A stretch of 25,539 nt of DNA from contig JBIOEA010000031.1 of NCBI GenBank assembly GCA_044445605.1, positions 1 to 25,539 of the forward strand, written 5' to 3'. The notes beneath the pieces were generated by a model. The model saw nothing but the letters and a program-made list of their open reading frames with translations. It was not told the origin of the DNA and did no database searches. Both the position numbers and the translations under genes were made by a program. Shown piece by piece: positions 1 to 9,786 of this stretch. This DNA comes from CAWKDC01 sp044445605. Its GTDB lineage: Bacteria > Pseudomonadota > Gammaproteobacteria > JABCZS01. Every line of letters begins with the position of its first letter. Position 1 is the first letter of the stretch.

Positions 1-2
1 CA

Positions 3-3000
3 TCCGGTGGCGCATCACCCACAATCGATTTCAGTAGCACGAATATCGGGGGTATTTTCGGGTACATCAGTGGAGGGTTCAGTTATACCCCAGGGCCTTC
101 ATGGAATGGCACCATAACCAATGCAGGTAATGTTTCTGGCGGTCAATATGTGGGTGGTATCCTGGGCCAAAGTCCCAACTCCAATGCCGGCTACTCGGGC
201 GGTTTCATTGGAGCAAATGATTTTACGACCACTGCCGGCACCATCTCTGGAAACGAATATGTGGGAGGACTTGTCGGCGTACTCAGTGAGTATAGTAATT
301 TCACCAGAACAGGGAATGTGTCCACATCCAGTGGTGTGGCTGTCAACCTTATCACGAACAGTACTAATGCTAATGAGGGGGCTATTGGTGGATTGTTTGG
401 ATTGCAAAACGCCACATATTCCACAGGCTTCCCCTATTCCTTTTCCCCCACCACATTAACAAATAATGCAACAGTCACGTTTCCCACAACAGCATCTGGT
501 TATGTGGCTGTCACTGGTGTTGGTGGCATATTTGGCATACTCGATGCACAAAACGTGACCATTCCATCTACGATGATCAATAACGGTACCATTTCGGAAA
601 TTGCCTCACACTCCACACCTAGCATCCCTGTTGTCATTTCTTATGTTGGCGGTATCGCCGGACAGGTCAATAATCTTATCAGTGCTTCATTGTCAGGGCA
701 GCTCACGAATAATGCTGCTGTGACACTTGTACAAAACCCTTCTTACACTAATGTAGGTAGTACTGGTGTCGGTGGTATCTTTGGCGCCGCACAAAATGTA
801 ACCCTATCCGGCACAGTCACTAACAATGCGGCCGTTGCAGGTGCCAATGCTACAGCTGGTATCATTGGATCTGTAAGCAGCTCCACACTCTCGGGCACCT
901 TCATCAATAATGGGGCTGTATCAACCACACTTCCTATTATCGCTCATGGCGATAATGGTGGTATCGGTGGTATTATCGGCGAAGCTTTTGACGCCACCCT
1001 ATCAGGCACATTCACTAACACCAGTACGGGCACAGTGACCGCTAACAATGCGCCTGCTGTCGCTGGCGTGATAGGACTATCAGATGCATATGCATTAATC
1101 AACATCACCTCTGCCGCCATCGTAGAGAACGATGCCGCAGTCACAGGCGGCCAATATGTGGGGGGCATTATTGGTAATATGCTGGGAGGCACCGTATCCA
1201 ATGCACCCGTTAATAAAGGCAACATTGGTACACTCGGGCAAGATATCGCTGTGGGCGGCATGATTGGTAATTTCAGTGGTGGTGATCTCACCAATGCCAC
1301 CTTGAGCTTCACAGGTACCAATACCTTCACTGTCGCAGGCTTGAATCAAGTCGGCGGATTGATTGGCGTTGTGGGCAGTGGTGTGACGGCATTGCCTACG
1401 ACTGCACCCATTATCAGCGATACGCATGTGACTGTGTCTGGTTCAGGTACGAGCATTGGCGGATTATTTGGTGAATTTGATCTCGCTAGCTATTCACAAA
1501 ATTTAACATTCGGTGCCACTGTCTCAGGTGGACAATACGTCGCTGGTTTGATCGGTGAATTAAACGGTGCCAGTTTAACAGGCACCTTGACGTCCAGTGG
1601 TGCGCTCACTGCAACATCGAATGGATTAAGTGGCATCGTCGGTTACATGACAGGCACCAGCACCATCGCTTTAAATAACATCGCGGTCACCAATAGCTTC
1701 TCAGGTGTGAGCGATATCGGTGGCGTTGTCGGATACACCGATGGTACTGATACATTCACAGGAACGTTTACCAACGGCAGCAATGCACTCTCGATTAACG
1801 GCACCAATGTCGGTGCAGTGATTGGACGTGCTACAGGTAGCTTAGGTGCTATCACCACCAATACGGCCTTGGCTAGCAATGGTACCAATGTCGGTAGCAT
1901 TGTCGGATTCATGGATGTCGGCAGCACCGCAACCGGTGCATTCACCAATAATGCGTCGGGCATTATCACAGGCACCGGCACGAATGTCGGTGGTGTTCTC
2001 GGACAAAGCGCTGGCAACTTAACCAACACGATGACGAACAATGCTGCTATTACAGGTAACGCGAATGTCGGCGGTATCGTCGGTCAATTATCGGGTGGCA
2101 CGCTCGCTACAGGCACGCTCAATGTCGGTAATGTCATTGTCACAGCAAGCACGTCAGGTGCAGGCTATATTGCAGGCGGCATGACAGGTATCAGCACGAT
2201 TACTTCCCCTACCATTAACGTGAACAGCAGTGCAAACTTCGGCACCACTGCATTGAATATCGGTGGTATCGTCGGCGTGGTACAAGGCACTGCAACGTTG
2301 ACTCAAGGCACCTGGACCATTCCTAATGTGCTTGTATCAAGCGGTGTGGATGTCGGCGGATTCGTCGGTTATGTCAATGGCCTCAGCACCCCAACCACAT
2401 TGAATGGTAACTTGAGCTACGCAAACAATGTCACCAGTCTCACGAATGTCGGTGGTATCGCAGGTAAAGTTTCAGGTGCCACGATTGGAGCAAATTGCAC
2501 CTTGGCTGGCAATGCACAAATCACGGGCACAACCAGTGTCGGTGGTTTGTTCGGTGTCATGGATAATAATGCCACCATCGATATCACCGCTAACATGACC
2601 ACTTCCAGCAATGCAACCGTCACTGGCAATGCAAACGTCGGCGGTTTAGTCGGTAATTATCTCGCCGCCACAACGAACCTCGGTAATACCAATACCTTTA
2701 CCAATAATGCGACCGTCAGCTCCACACAAGCCATCACGAGCCTCGGCGGTATCTTTGGTGCCATGGGCAGCAGTGCTGTATTCAGCGACAATGCGTCGAA
2801 CTACGGTGCTGTCACAGATGCCAATGCACCAACCCTTGGCGGTATCATGAGCAACTTCGCTGCGGGTACCTTCTCAGGCGTCTTAAATAACTATTATGCA
2901 TTCACGGGCACTTCTACCCAAACATCCATTGCTGGATTATTCGGCACTGTCACCGGTGGTAACTTCACGGGAGCTGCACTGTATAACAATGCTGCTGTGA

Positions 3001-6000
3001 ACGGTGTCAACAGCGTCGGCGGTGTCATTGGATTGTTCTCAAGTGGCACGATCGACAGCGGCACATTTGCCGATAACTATGCGAATGTTACCGGCACATC
3101 GGCTGTCGGCGGTACGATCGGTACCGTCAGTGGTGGCAATATCCAAGGCACATTGCAAAATGAAACGATAACTGTTTCCGGTCAAACAAATGTGGGTGGC
3201 GTCATCGGTGAAATGACCTCCGGCACCATCAACAATGGATGGTTGGTTACCGATGGCAGCACCGTCAATGCTACAACGCAATATGCCGGCGGTGCTATCG
3301 GTCATTTAGGCGGTACCGCACAAGAAACGGGTAACATGGTCGTTCTCGGTCTTGGCACCGGCTCCGTCAGCAGTCCTAATGGTATCGGCGGATTCGTCGG
3401 CCACTTAGATGGCAGTGCTGTATTAGGAACATCGGGATCCTCGATGCTCATTAACACAAATTTCGGTACCTCAACCAATGTCGGCGGCGTTGTGGGTATC
3501 TTGCAAGGTTCTGCTAACATTGGTGCAGCCGCGATCACCTTCCTCACACCTATGAGCGCATCGGGAAGCACCAATGTCGGCGGATTAATTGGCGAAATGC
3601 TCAACGCTACTTATTCGGGTGGCACCTTACAATCGGCTGGCGATATTTCAGGTGGTAACACCATCGGTGGCATCATCGGCTTGGTCAATAATTCAAGCAT
3701 CAATGCGACCTTGACGAACGTCAACTCCATCACCAGCGACACTGTCGCAGGCGGTGTGATTGGATCTGTCACCAATGGTTCGACCCTAGCAGGCACTTTC
3801 TCGAACCAAGGTAACGTTCAAGGCAATGGCTCAACCGGCGGCTTGATCGGCTCGATCGCCAACAGCACGGTTTCTTCCGGTACCTTCACAAACACAGGTA
3901 CGGTCAATACCAGTAATGCAGCCATCAATAGCATCGGTGGCTTGTTCGGCAGTGTCTCTACCAGCACGATTTCGGGCGGCACATTCACGATGCAATCGGG
4001 TATCGTTTATGGACAAACCGATGTCGGTGGTGCCATCGGTAATTTAACCAATACAGCCGTTGCTGGCGCAACATTCCTGATGACGGGTGGCTTAGTACAA
4101 GGCAGTGGAAATCATACCGGAGGTTTGATTGGCTCCGTCAATAATGACACGACAAACACGTTTGGTGGCACAGTCACGTTATCGGGAGGCACCGTTACGG
4201 GATTAGGCAATAATGTCGGTGGTGATATCGGTTATCTTAACAATGTCACGATTGCAAGTACTGCTAATATCACGAGCACAGGCGGTACCGTCAACGGTGT
4301 CAACGATGTCGGCGGTTTGATCGGCCAATATGCTTCGGGTACTAATAATGCAACGGCCTTATTCAGTAATGCTGCAACGGTTAATGGTTCGGGGACTTAT
4401 GCTGGCGGTATCTTCGGTGCATCGCTTGTATCCAGTGCTGCTAATATGACGAACAATGGATTCGTTAACGGTACGTATGATGTCGGTGGTATCATCGGTT
4501 ATCAAGAAGGCACATTGTCCGGTAACTTGACGGTGGCTAAGTCTGTTTCGGGTGTTGATACGGTCGGTGGTATCGTCGGTAGCTTAGGCGCAACAAATGC
4601 TGGCGCATTATCAGGTACGATCATCTACGGCAATGGCCAAAATGCAGTATTAAGTTTAACCGGTGGTGGTAATAACCTCGGTGGTATCGTCGGTAGCCTT
4701 GGTACGGCGGGATCGATCCTTTCGAATTCTGTCACGATCAATAGCGCTGCGGGTACCTTGTTCAATGTTGCTACCGGTAGCTCGAACATCGGTGGTATTG
4801 CCGGTTACATGACCGGTGGTGCTGTCTTAACACCTAGCCTAGGTTCGATCACCGGCATCTATCACTTCCCAAGTGTACTGACCTTCAGTGATGGTACGAA
4901 TATCGGTGGTTTGATCGGTCAAGCTTATGCCGTGCCAGATTCAAACTACAATCATTTCTATACACAAAGCGTCTTATACAGCCTCGCTGATGTCAATGCC
5001 CCCAGCGCTACAAACGTCGGCGGTATCATTGGATTATCGAACAATTCGAGATTCAGTGGCATGATGGGCACAAACAATGTAACCGGTAATACAGACGTTG
5101 GGGGTATGGTTGGTTACTCGACAGGTACCGCCTTCTCCATAGGCCAACAAGCAACTGCTCTGAGTTCGTTCAGCGGTAATAACACCTACTCGGGCACGGT
5201 CACGGGCGTGACGAATACGGGCGGTGTATTCGGTTTGATGGAAAATTCCGTTGTCGTCAATGCATTGCTCACGGGCACAGTCCATGGTACGTACAATACC
5301 GGTGGTATCGCAGGCCAATTGAGCGGCACAGTTTATATTAACGGCGCTGCTAACCCCGCTGTACATACGGTTGTGGGTGTGGTTAACACCGGTGGTATTG
5401 CAGGCTCAGTGAATGGTGCCGGTGTGGTATTAGATAACGTGTCATTCACGGGTGTGATCAGAGTAGCAGCGGGTTCGGCAGTCGGTGGTATCTTGGGTGC
5501 CAATAATGGTGGACAAGTCTATAATGCCTTGTCTGTCGGCAGTATCTATACCACGTCGGGATCTACAGTCATCGGAGCAGTGATCGGATCTAACAGCGGT
5601 AACGTCCAAGGATACTACGACACGCGCGTCACGCCTGCAGCCATTGGACAAAGCACGGGCGGAACCACCAATATATTTGGCAGTGGTTCGAGTGCCGTGA
5701 TGGGCAACCCAAGCACCTACACTACCTTTAACTATGCAACGCAATGGACATCGAGTGCTGGCAATTATCCAAACTTGCAATTCTGCGGTGCAAGTTGCAC
5801 ATTAGCTTTGCGTGCAGACCCAACACCTCCTATACCACCCGTACCACCTGTACCGCCCGTACCACCAACACCTACGCCTGCGCATACGCCTAATGACAAT
5901 GGCTTGATCAATGGAGCGTTGACTGTTCAAAACATCCAGGATCAAATTCCATTCGGACAAACAAGTGTAGCCGAAGCAACAGGATTTGAAGTGCTTCCAC

Positions 6001-6359
6001 TCCTGTCTGTAGTAGGCACGAACAGTACCTTATACAGCACGTTGATGAATGCAGGCTTTAATAACTATCAACTCAATAATACGTATATCATGCATCAACA
6101 CGGCGGTGCTACTGCCAGCCCGATCACACAAACCGACTTCAACAATATTATCCATGCATTGTTGGATGTGGCTCACACTCGCCACACAACGCAGCCCTAC
6201 GCCGACGATATTAGGACCTTCTTGCCTTATGCCTGGATGTCACAAACGAGTGTGCTACATTTCGCCAATGATACCCAATTCCATACCTATAACGTGGGTA
6301 CTTTCCTCACAGACAGTGCTGGACAAGCTCAACCTCTATCGCTGAAAATTGCGTCGTAA
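3..6359 (+). CDS. Giant GLUG-repeat surface/adhesin protein, 3' part (5' end outside window)
   Basis: The frame is open to the left edge, and residues encoded before the first ATG (position 150) continue the same repeat, so this is a 5'-truncated gene and no start is claimed. About 2,118 residues are visible. Nearly all are a degenerate repeat of 30-40 residues built around a (V/I)GG(I/L/V)(I/F/V)G core followed by a run such as LSGTFTNNA; I count about 58 cores by hand. This matches the GLUG motif known from large secreted adhesins and filamentous-haemagglutinin-like proteins, which form beta-helical stalks. After the repeats come a CGASC motif, a proline-rich linker (nt 5818-5883, PPVPP units) and a C-terminal domain of about 155 residues that I do not recognise. 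I see no beta-barrel translocator at the C-terminus, so a two-partner (TpsA-like) or type I route is more likely than a classical autotransporter; the decisive N-terminus is missing. The stop lies 1 nt from the stop of the convergent mpl gene. Confidence 0.85.
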   Translation, partial: SGGASPTIDFSSTNIGGIFGYISGGFSYTPGPSWNGTITNAGNVSGGQYVGGILGQSPNSNAGYSGGFIGANDFTTTAGTISGNEYVGGLVGVLSEYSNFTRTGNVSTSSGVAVNLITNSTNANEGAIGGLFGLQNATYSTGFPYSFSPTTLTNNATVTFPTTASGYVAVTGVGGIFGILDAQNVTIPSTMINNGTISEIASHSTPSIPVVISYVGGIAGQVNNLISASLSGQLTNNAAVTLVQNPSYTNVGSTGVGGIFGAAQNVTLSGTVTNNAAVAGANATAGIIGSVSSSTLSGTFINNGAVSTTLPIIAHGDNGGIGGIIGEAFDATLSGTFTNTSTGTVTANNAPAVAGVIGLSDAYALINITSAAIVENDAAVTGGQYVGGIIGNMLGGTVSNAPVNKGNIGTLGQDIAVGGMIGNFSGGDLTNATLSFTGTNTFTVAGLNQVGGLIGVVGSGVTALPTTAPIISDTHVTVSGSGTSIGGLFGEFDLASYSQNLTFGATVSGGQYVAGLIGELNGASLTGTLTSSGALTATSNGLSGIVGYMTGTSTIALNNIAVTNSFSGVSDIGGVVGYTDGTDTFTGTFTNGSNALSINGTNVGAVIGRATGSLGAITTNTALASNGTNVGSIVGFMDVGSTATGAFTNNASGIITGTGTNVGGVLGQSAGNLTNTMTNNAAITGNANVGGIVGQLSGGTLATGTLNVGNVIVTASTSGAGYIAGGMTGISTITSPTINVNSSANFGTTALNIGGIVGVVQGTATLTQGTWTIPNVLVSSGVDVGGFVGYVNGLSTPTTLNGNLSYANNVTSLTNVGGIAGKVSGATIGANCTLAGNAQITGTTSVGGLFGVMDNNATIDITANMTTSSNATVTGNANVGGLVGNYLAATTNLGNTNTFTNNATVSSTQAITSLGGIFGAMGSSAVFSDNASNYGAVTDANAPTLGGIMSNFAAGTFSGVLNNYYAFTGTSTQTSIAGLFGTVTGGNFTGAALYNNAAVNGVNSVGGVIGLFSSGTIDSGTFADNYANVTGTSAVGGTIGTVSGGNIQGTLQNETITVSGQTNVGGVIGEMTSGTINNGWLVTDGSTVNATTQYAGGAIGHLGGTAQETGNMVVLGLGTGSVSSPNGIGGFVGHLDGSAVLGTSGSSMLINTNFGTSTNVGGVVGILQGSANIGAAAITFLTPMSASGSTNVGGLIGEMLNATYSGGTLQSAGDISGGNTIGGIIGLVNNSSINATLTNVNSITSDTVAGGVIGSVTNGSTLAGTFSNQGNVQGNGSTGGLIGSIANSTVSSGTFTNTGTVNTSNAAINSIGGLFGSVSTSTISGGTFTMQSGIVYGQTDVGGAIGNLTNTAVAGATFLMTGGLVQGSGNHTGGLIGSVNNDTTNTFGGTVTLSGGTVTGLGNNVGGDIGYLNNVTIASTANITSTGGTVNGVNDVGGLIGQYASGTNNATALFSNAATVNGSGTYAGGIFGASLVSSAANMTNNGFVNGTYDVGGIIGYQEGTLSGNLTVAKSVSGVDTVGGIVGSLGATNAGALSGTIIYGNGQNAVLSLTGGGNNLGGIVGSLGTAGSILSNSVTINSAAGTLFNVATGSSNIGGIAGYMTGGAVLTPSLGSITGIYHFPSVLTFSDGTNIGGLIGQAYAVPDSNYNHFYTQSVLYSLADVNAPSATNVGGIIGLSNNSRFSGMMGTNNVTGNTDVGGMVGYSTGTAFSIGQQATALSSFSGNNTYSGTVTGVTNTGGVFGLMENSVVVNALLTGTVHGTYNTGGIAGQLSGTVYINGAANPAVHTVVGVVNTGGIAGSVNGAGVVLDNVSFTGVIRVAAGSAVGGILGANNGGQVYNALSVGSIYTTSGSTVIGAVIGSNSGNVQGYYDTRVTPAAIGQSTGGTTNIFGSGSSAVMGNPSTYTTFNYATQWTSSAGNYPNLQFCGASCTLALRADPTPPIPPVPPVPPVPPTPTPAHTPNDNGLINGALTVQNIQDQIPFGQTSVAEATGFEVLPLLSVVGTNSTLYSTLMNAGFNNYQLNNTYIMHQHGGATASPITQTDFNNIIHALLDVAHTRHTTQPYADDIRTFLPYAWMSQTSVLHFANDTQFHTYNVGTFLTDSAGQAQPLSLKIAS

Positions 6360-6367
6360 ACTACGAC
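6353..6367. other. Small hairpin spanning the convergent stop codons
   Basis: GTCGTA-AAC-TACGAC is a perfect 6-bp stem with a 3-nt loop that covers the stop codons of both the GLUG protein and mpl. Neither strand has a following T tract, so it is at best a weak bidirectional transcription stop. Confidence 0.3.
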
Positions 6368-7713
6368 AAATCCTCAACCAGCTGCTCACGCAATCCATCA
6401 AACGATCCATTGCTCATGATCAACACATGTTCGCCTGATTTCAACGTCATCATCATTGCTTTTTTCATTGGTGAAATATCATCAAAGCAATGCCAATTGC
6501 TTTGGCCTTTCACTAATTGCTCTACTGCTTCTGCCGATTCTCTTGGCTTCAACACATACACTTCATCTGCTTCTGCTAATGATTTGATCACTGCATCGCC
6601 ATGCACGTTCGATCGCATACTGTATGAACGCATTTCAAGCAATACAATGATTTTGGAATCTCCGACTTTCATGCGCAATCCATGCAATGTTTTTTCGATC
6701 GCTGTAGGATGATGAGCAAAATCATCGTAGACGCGCACTCCCTTATTGTCTACGATCATTTCCATGCGGCGCTTTGGCGCTAAAAATCGACATAACGGCT
6801 CAATCGCACATGTCGGCTCCACGTTCGCTGCTTTGGCAGCTGCAATCGCCGCCAATGCGTTCATCACATTGTGCTCGCCCGTTAATGACCACGTGACACG
6901 CCCAACACATTTATCATGATCAAATACATCGAATTCACTGCCATCGCGTTTTATTAATTCAGCACGGATCCCCGCACCATTCAAACCAAATGTTTCGCAC
7001 GGTGTCCATGCACCCATCGCCAATACTTCGTCGACATAGCGATCTTGCAAGGGATGAACAATCAATCCCTCCGATGGAATGATCCTCACCAAATGATGAA
7101 ATTGCTTTTGGATCGCCGCTACATTCTCAAAAATGTCGGCATGATCAAACTCAATATTATTAATGATCGCCGTGCGTGGGCGATAATGAATGAACTTCGA
7201 TCGCTTATCAAAAAATGCGCTGTCATATTCATCCGCTTCGATTACAAAATAAGGTGCAGTACCTAAGTACGCGGAACCTGGTAATTGTCGAGGCACACCC
7301 CCAATCAAATAACCTGCATCAATCGCGTTTTCATGCAAGATCCAAGCGAGTAACGTGCTCGTTGTTGTTTTGCCATGCGTGCCCGCCACAGCCATCACGT
7401 GTCTTCCTTGCAAAATATGCTTGGCTAGCCACTCCGGCCCACTGCTATAAGGCAACTGCAGATTCAGTACGGCTTCAATCTCAGGGTTGCCCCGCTTAAT
7501 CGCATTACCCACAATCACATGATCCGGACGCGGGTTTAAGTTCGAGGCCGCATAAGGCGCCATCAACGCGATGCCATCTTCTTCAAGTTGTGTGCTCATG
7601 GGCGGGTAAACCTTTGCCTGTTCTGAACCCGTCACGGTGTAACCCATGTTTTTAGCCAGACGAGCTAACCCCGCCATGAATGTGCCAGCCACACCCATTA
7701 TGTGAATATGCAT
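6361..7713 (-). CDS. mpl: UDP-N-acetylmuramate:L-Ala-gamma-D-Glu-meso-DAP ligase (Mpl)
   Basis: Mpl is the cytoplasmic murein-recycling ligase that attaches the recovered tripeptide L-Ala-gamma-D-Glu-meso-DAP to UDP-MurNAc with ATP. At 450 aa it is close to the E. coli length. The Mur ligase layout is clear: an N-terminal UDP-binding fold beginning HIHIMGVAGTFMAGLA with YPPMST near residue 36 (typical of Mpl rather than MurC), the ATP P-loop GTHGKTTTS at 111-119, EADEYDSAFF near 159, NNIEFDHADIF near 185, and DDFAHHPTAI near 338. The gene is divergent from pfp across an 87-bp gap. The ribosome site is a G-rich stretch about 10 nt upstream rather than a canonical one. It implies a DAP-type peptidoglycan that is recycled. 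No frameshift or missing motif is visible. Confidence 0.95.
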   Translation of the reverse strand: MHIHIMGVAGTFMAGLARLAKNMGYTVTGSEQAKVYPPMSTQLEEDGIALMAPYAASNLNPRPDHVIVGNAIKRGNPEIEAVLNLQLPYSSGPEWLAKHILQGRHVMAVAGTHGKTTTSTLLAWILHENAIDAGYLIGGVPRQLPGSAYLGTAPYFVIEADEYDSAFFDKRSKFIHYRPRTAIINNIEFDHADIFENVAAIQKQFHHLVRIIPSEGLIVHPLQDRYVDEVLAMGAWTPCETFGLNGAGIRAELIKRDGSEFDVFDHDKCVGRVTWSLTGEHNVMNALAAIAAAKAANVEPTCAIEPLCRFLAPKRRMEMIVDNKGVRVYDDFAHHPTAIEKTLHGLRMKVGDSKIIVLLEMRSYSMRSNVHGDAVIKSLAEADEVYVLKPRESAEAVEQLVKGQSNWHCFDDISPMKKAMMMTLKSGEHVLIMSNGSFDGLREQLVEDLS

Positions 7714-7747
7714 GTACGAAAGACCCCCACTTAAATAAATTCTGCTT

Positions 7748-7753
7748 TATAAT
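7748..7753 (+). promoter_or_regulatory. Probable -10 box (TATAAT) of pfp
   Basis: A perfect TATAAT lies in the 87-bp mpl/pfp divergent gap, 47 nt before the pfp ATG. No convincing -35 is found at 16-18 bp, so the assignment rests on the -10 alone. The pfp ribosome site is the GGGAGA just upstream of its ATG. Confidence 0.4.
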
Positions 7754-7800
7754 ACCCCATCCGAGGGATATCCACGCCCCACCATTTTCGGGAGAACATC

Positions 7801-9060
7801 ATGAAGCCTAAGAACATTCTATACGCACAATCTGGCGGTGTCACGGCCGTTATTAATGCAACAGCAGCTGGCGTGATAGAAGCCGCTCGTGCAGCAGGCC
7901 ATAAAGTCGGCCACGTCTATGCCGCTCGCAACGGTATCTTGGGCGTCTTGAATGAAGATCTCATTGATACTTCCTTTGAATCCAAAATCGCGATCCAAGC
8001 CTTACGCTACACTCCCGGTGGTGCTTTTGGCTCCTGTCGCTATAAGTTGAAAGACATTGAAACACATCCCGAAGAATACGAACGCCTCATGGCTGTTTTT
8101 AAAGCGCATGATATCGATGTATTTATGTACAATGGCGGTGGCGATTCCGCTGATACTGCGTACAAGATCTCCCAGTTAGGTAAAAAGATGGGTTACCCTT
8201 TGCAATGCATCGGGATCCCTAAAACCATTGATAACGATTTACCGATCACCGATACCTGCCCTGGATTTGGCTCAGTCGCCAAGTATGTGGCGACCAGTAT
8301 TCGTGAAGCGTCGTATGACATTGCGTCGATGTGTTCCTCGTCCACGCAAGTCTTCATCATGGAAGTGATGGGGCGTCATGCAGGCTGGATTGCTGCTGCT
8401 GCCGGCTTAGCCAGAACACATGAAAAAGAAGGCCCTCATATTATTCTGTTTCCAGAACGTCATTTCAATGAAGCGACCTTTTTGAACAAAGTGGCTGATT
8501 GCGTGAAGAAGTATGGCTTCTGTTCCATTGTGGTATCAGAAGGCGTACGCAATGCTGAGGGTCAATTCTTAAGTGAGACGGGCTTAAAAGACGCTTTTGG
8601 CCATGCTCAATTAGGTGGCGTTGCCCCTACCCTGGCGGCCTTAATTAAGGAAAAGCTAGGCTTTAAATACCATTGGGCGGTGCTGGATTACCTCCAACGT
8701 AGCGCTCGCCATTTGGCCTCAGAAACCGACGCCGAGCAGGCCTATGCAGTTGGCAAGGCTGCCCTGGAATACGCGCTTGCAGGCAAAAATGCGGTCATGC
8801 CGGTCATTGAAAGGCAATCCAATATCCCTTACATGTGGGGAATTAAAGAAGCCAACCTAGTCGATATGGCGAACAAAGAGAAGCATATGCCGGCTGATTA
8901 TATCGCTCAAGATGGCTTTAGCATCACTCAGGCTTGCCGTGACTACCTGGAACCCCTGATTCAAGGCGAAGATTACCCTCCCTATGTCAATGGGTTACCG
9001 GATTACAGGCACTTACGGAATGAGCCTGTTATCAAGAAGTTGAAGGCGTTTGAGGCATAA
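7801..9060 (+). CDS. pfp: Pyrophosphate-dependent 6-phosphofructokinase
   Basis: This enzyme interconverts fructose 6-phosphate and fructose 1,6-bisphosphate using pyrophosphate, a reversible step of glycolysis/gluconeogenesis. The 419-aa product has the PFK-A fold motifs: GGGDS at 112-116, PKTIDND at 140-146 with the catalytic aspartate, and MEVMGRHAGW at 187-196. Two positions decide the phosphoryl donor. Asp115 sits where ATP-dependent enzymes have the second Gly of GGDGS, and Lys141 replaces the Gly of PGTIDND; both are the known marks of PPi enzymes. The usual metal-binding Asp of GGD is Gly here, as I recall for one bacterial PPi-PFK clade. The SD GGGAGA precedes the ATG. The gene stops 4 nt before the inverted-repeat element at 9065, so its original terminator may have been displaced. 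Confidence 0.93.
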   Translation: MKPKNILYAQSGGVTAVINATAAGVIEAARAAGHKVGHVYAARNGILGVLNEDLIDTSFESKIAIQALRYTPGGAFGSCRYKLKDIETHPEEYERLMAVFKAHDIDVFMYNGGGDSADTAYKISQLGKKMGYPLQCIGIPKTIDNDLPITDTCPGFGSVAKYVATSIREASYDIASMCSSSTQVFIMEVMGRHAGWIAAAAGLARTHEKEGPHIILFPERHFNEATFLNKVADCVKKYGFCSIVVSEGVRNAEGQFLSETGLKDAFGHAQLGGVAPTLAALIKEKLGFKYHWAVLDYLQRSARHLASETDAEQAYAVGKAALEYALAGKNAVMPVIERQSNIPYMWGIKEANLVDMANKEKHMPADYIAQDGFSITQACRDYLEPLIQGEDYPPYVNGLPDYRHLRNEPVIKKLKAFEA

Positions 9061-9064
9061 CTGA

Positions 9065-9279
9065 AGGAACCTGCACGAAATAACTTCCCATTATCATGAG
9101 CTATAGTAGTTCCGACTTGATATGACGATCTATGTTGAAATGATTGAGATGTCATGTGACAAGCGCTCTTCTTAAGCCCCGGCAGGGGTGTAATATGCGG
9201 AGCCCCCCATGTAGACACCCGAAGGGTGGCAAATGGGGGGTTAAGTGATATAATCTCGTTTTAGCCCCGGCAGGGGCGT
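9065..9279 (+). repeat. Left 215-bp inverted-repeat arm with REP-like hairpins
   Basis: The arm has an outer ~107-bp unique part and an inner REP-like part. The inner part holds two direct copies of AGCCCCGGCAGGGG (9175-9188 and 9263-9276), each a small palindrome. Between them is a larger imperfect palindrome with CCCCCCAT and ATGGGGGG outer arms (about 9203-9240) around a GTAG tetranucleotide followed by CACCC-GAA-GGGTG. A GTAG before a short hairpin is the usual REP layout that RAYT enzymes recognise. Confidence 0.75.
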
Positions 9280-9288
9280 GACATTAGC

Positions 9289-9741
9289 TCATCCCATCAC
9301 AAATCGATCATCAAATTTAATTTGGCAATGTTGCAAAATCTTTAAATATTCTTCTTCAAATGACATACTTTGATGATGCTTCTCCTGATGCTGAATATAG
9401 TTTTTAACTTGATTTAATCCCGAATAACTCACAGAGAATGAGGCATAACCTTCTTGCCAAGCAAACGCTTTATGCTCTGGGAAATTTTTATGAACCCAAT
9501 GCGACGAAAATGTTTTAACGTTTTTTATCAATGTTGAATAATGGTCACATTTTTTCAATTCAATTAATAAATGAACATGATCTGACACTCCTCCAATGGC
9601 AAGGGGAACGCTTTGATGGTTACGTATGATCCCACCCATATATGGGTATAATCCTTTTTGAATAGTAGGCGTTATTAGTGGGTTACGATTTTTTGTTGCC
9701 CAAACGATGTGAAAGTAATGTGCGCGCAATGAATGTGCCAT
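9289..9741 (-). CDS. IS200/IS605-type Y1 (HUH) transposase, RAYT-like
   Basis: The 150-aa protein is a complete Y1_Tnp domain. The metal-binding HUH motif is DHVHLL (His55, His57); the catalytic tyrosine is Tyr115 in VKNYIQHQEKHH with the typical Gln119; FAWQEGYASFSVS at 93-105 is the conserved block between them. Enzymes of this family cut and rejoin single-stranded DNA at hairpins through a 5'-phosphotyrosine. The start follows AAGGA with 8-nt spacing. There is no tnpB, and the flanks are REP-like hairpins, which favours a REP-associated tyrosine transposase over an autonomous IS200, though I cannot assign the subgroup by eye. The gene looks intact and is probably functional or recently so. 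Confidence 0.9.
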   Translation of the reverse strand: MAHSLRAHYFHIVWATKNRNPLITPTIQKGLYPYMGGIIRNHQSVPLAIGGVSDHVHLLIELKKCDHYSTLIKNVKTFSSHWVHKNFPEHKAFAWQEGYASFSVSYSGLNQVKNYIQHQEKHHQSMSFEEEYLKILQHCQIKFDDRFVMG

Positions 9742-9786
9742 TGTTATTTTCCTTATATTTTTATGGGTTATTTTATTGTTATTCTT

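Noticed and set aside
99..5780. Several minus-strand open frames of 60-130 codons opposite the GLUG protein
   Set aside because: They are low-complexity antisense shadows of the repeat codons without ribosome sites.
150..5800. Regularly spaced similar DNA segments suggesting a CRISPR or tandem-repeat array
   Set aside because: The periodicity follows codons of a degenerate protein repeat; the DNA repeats are not identical and there is no spacer structure.
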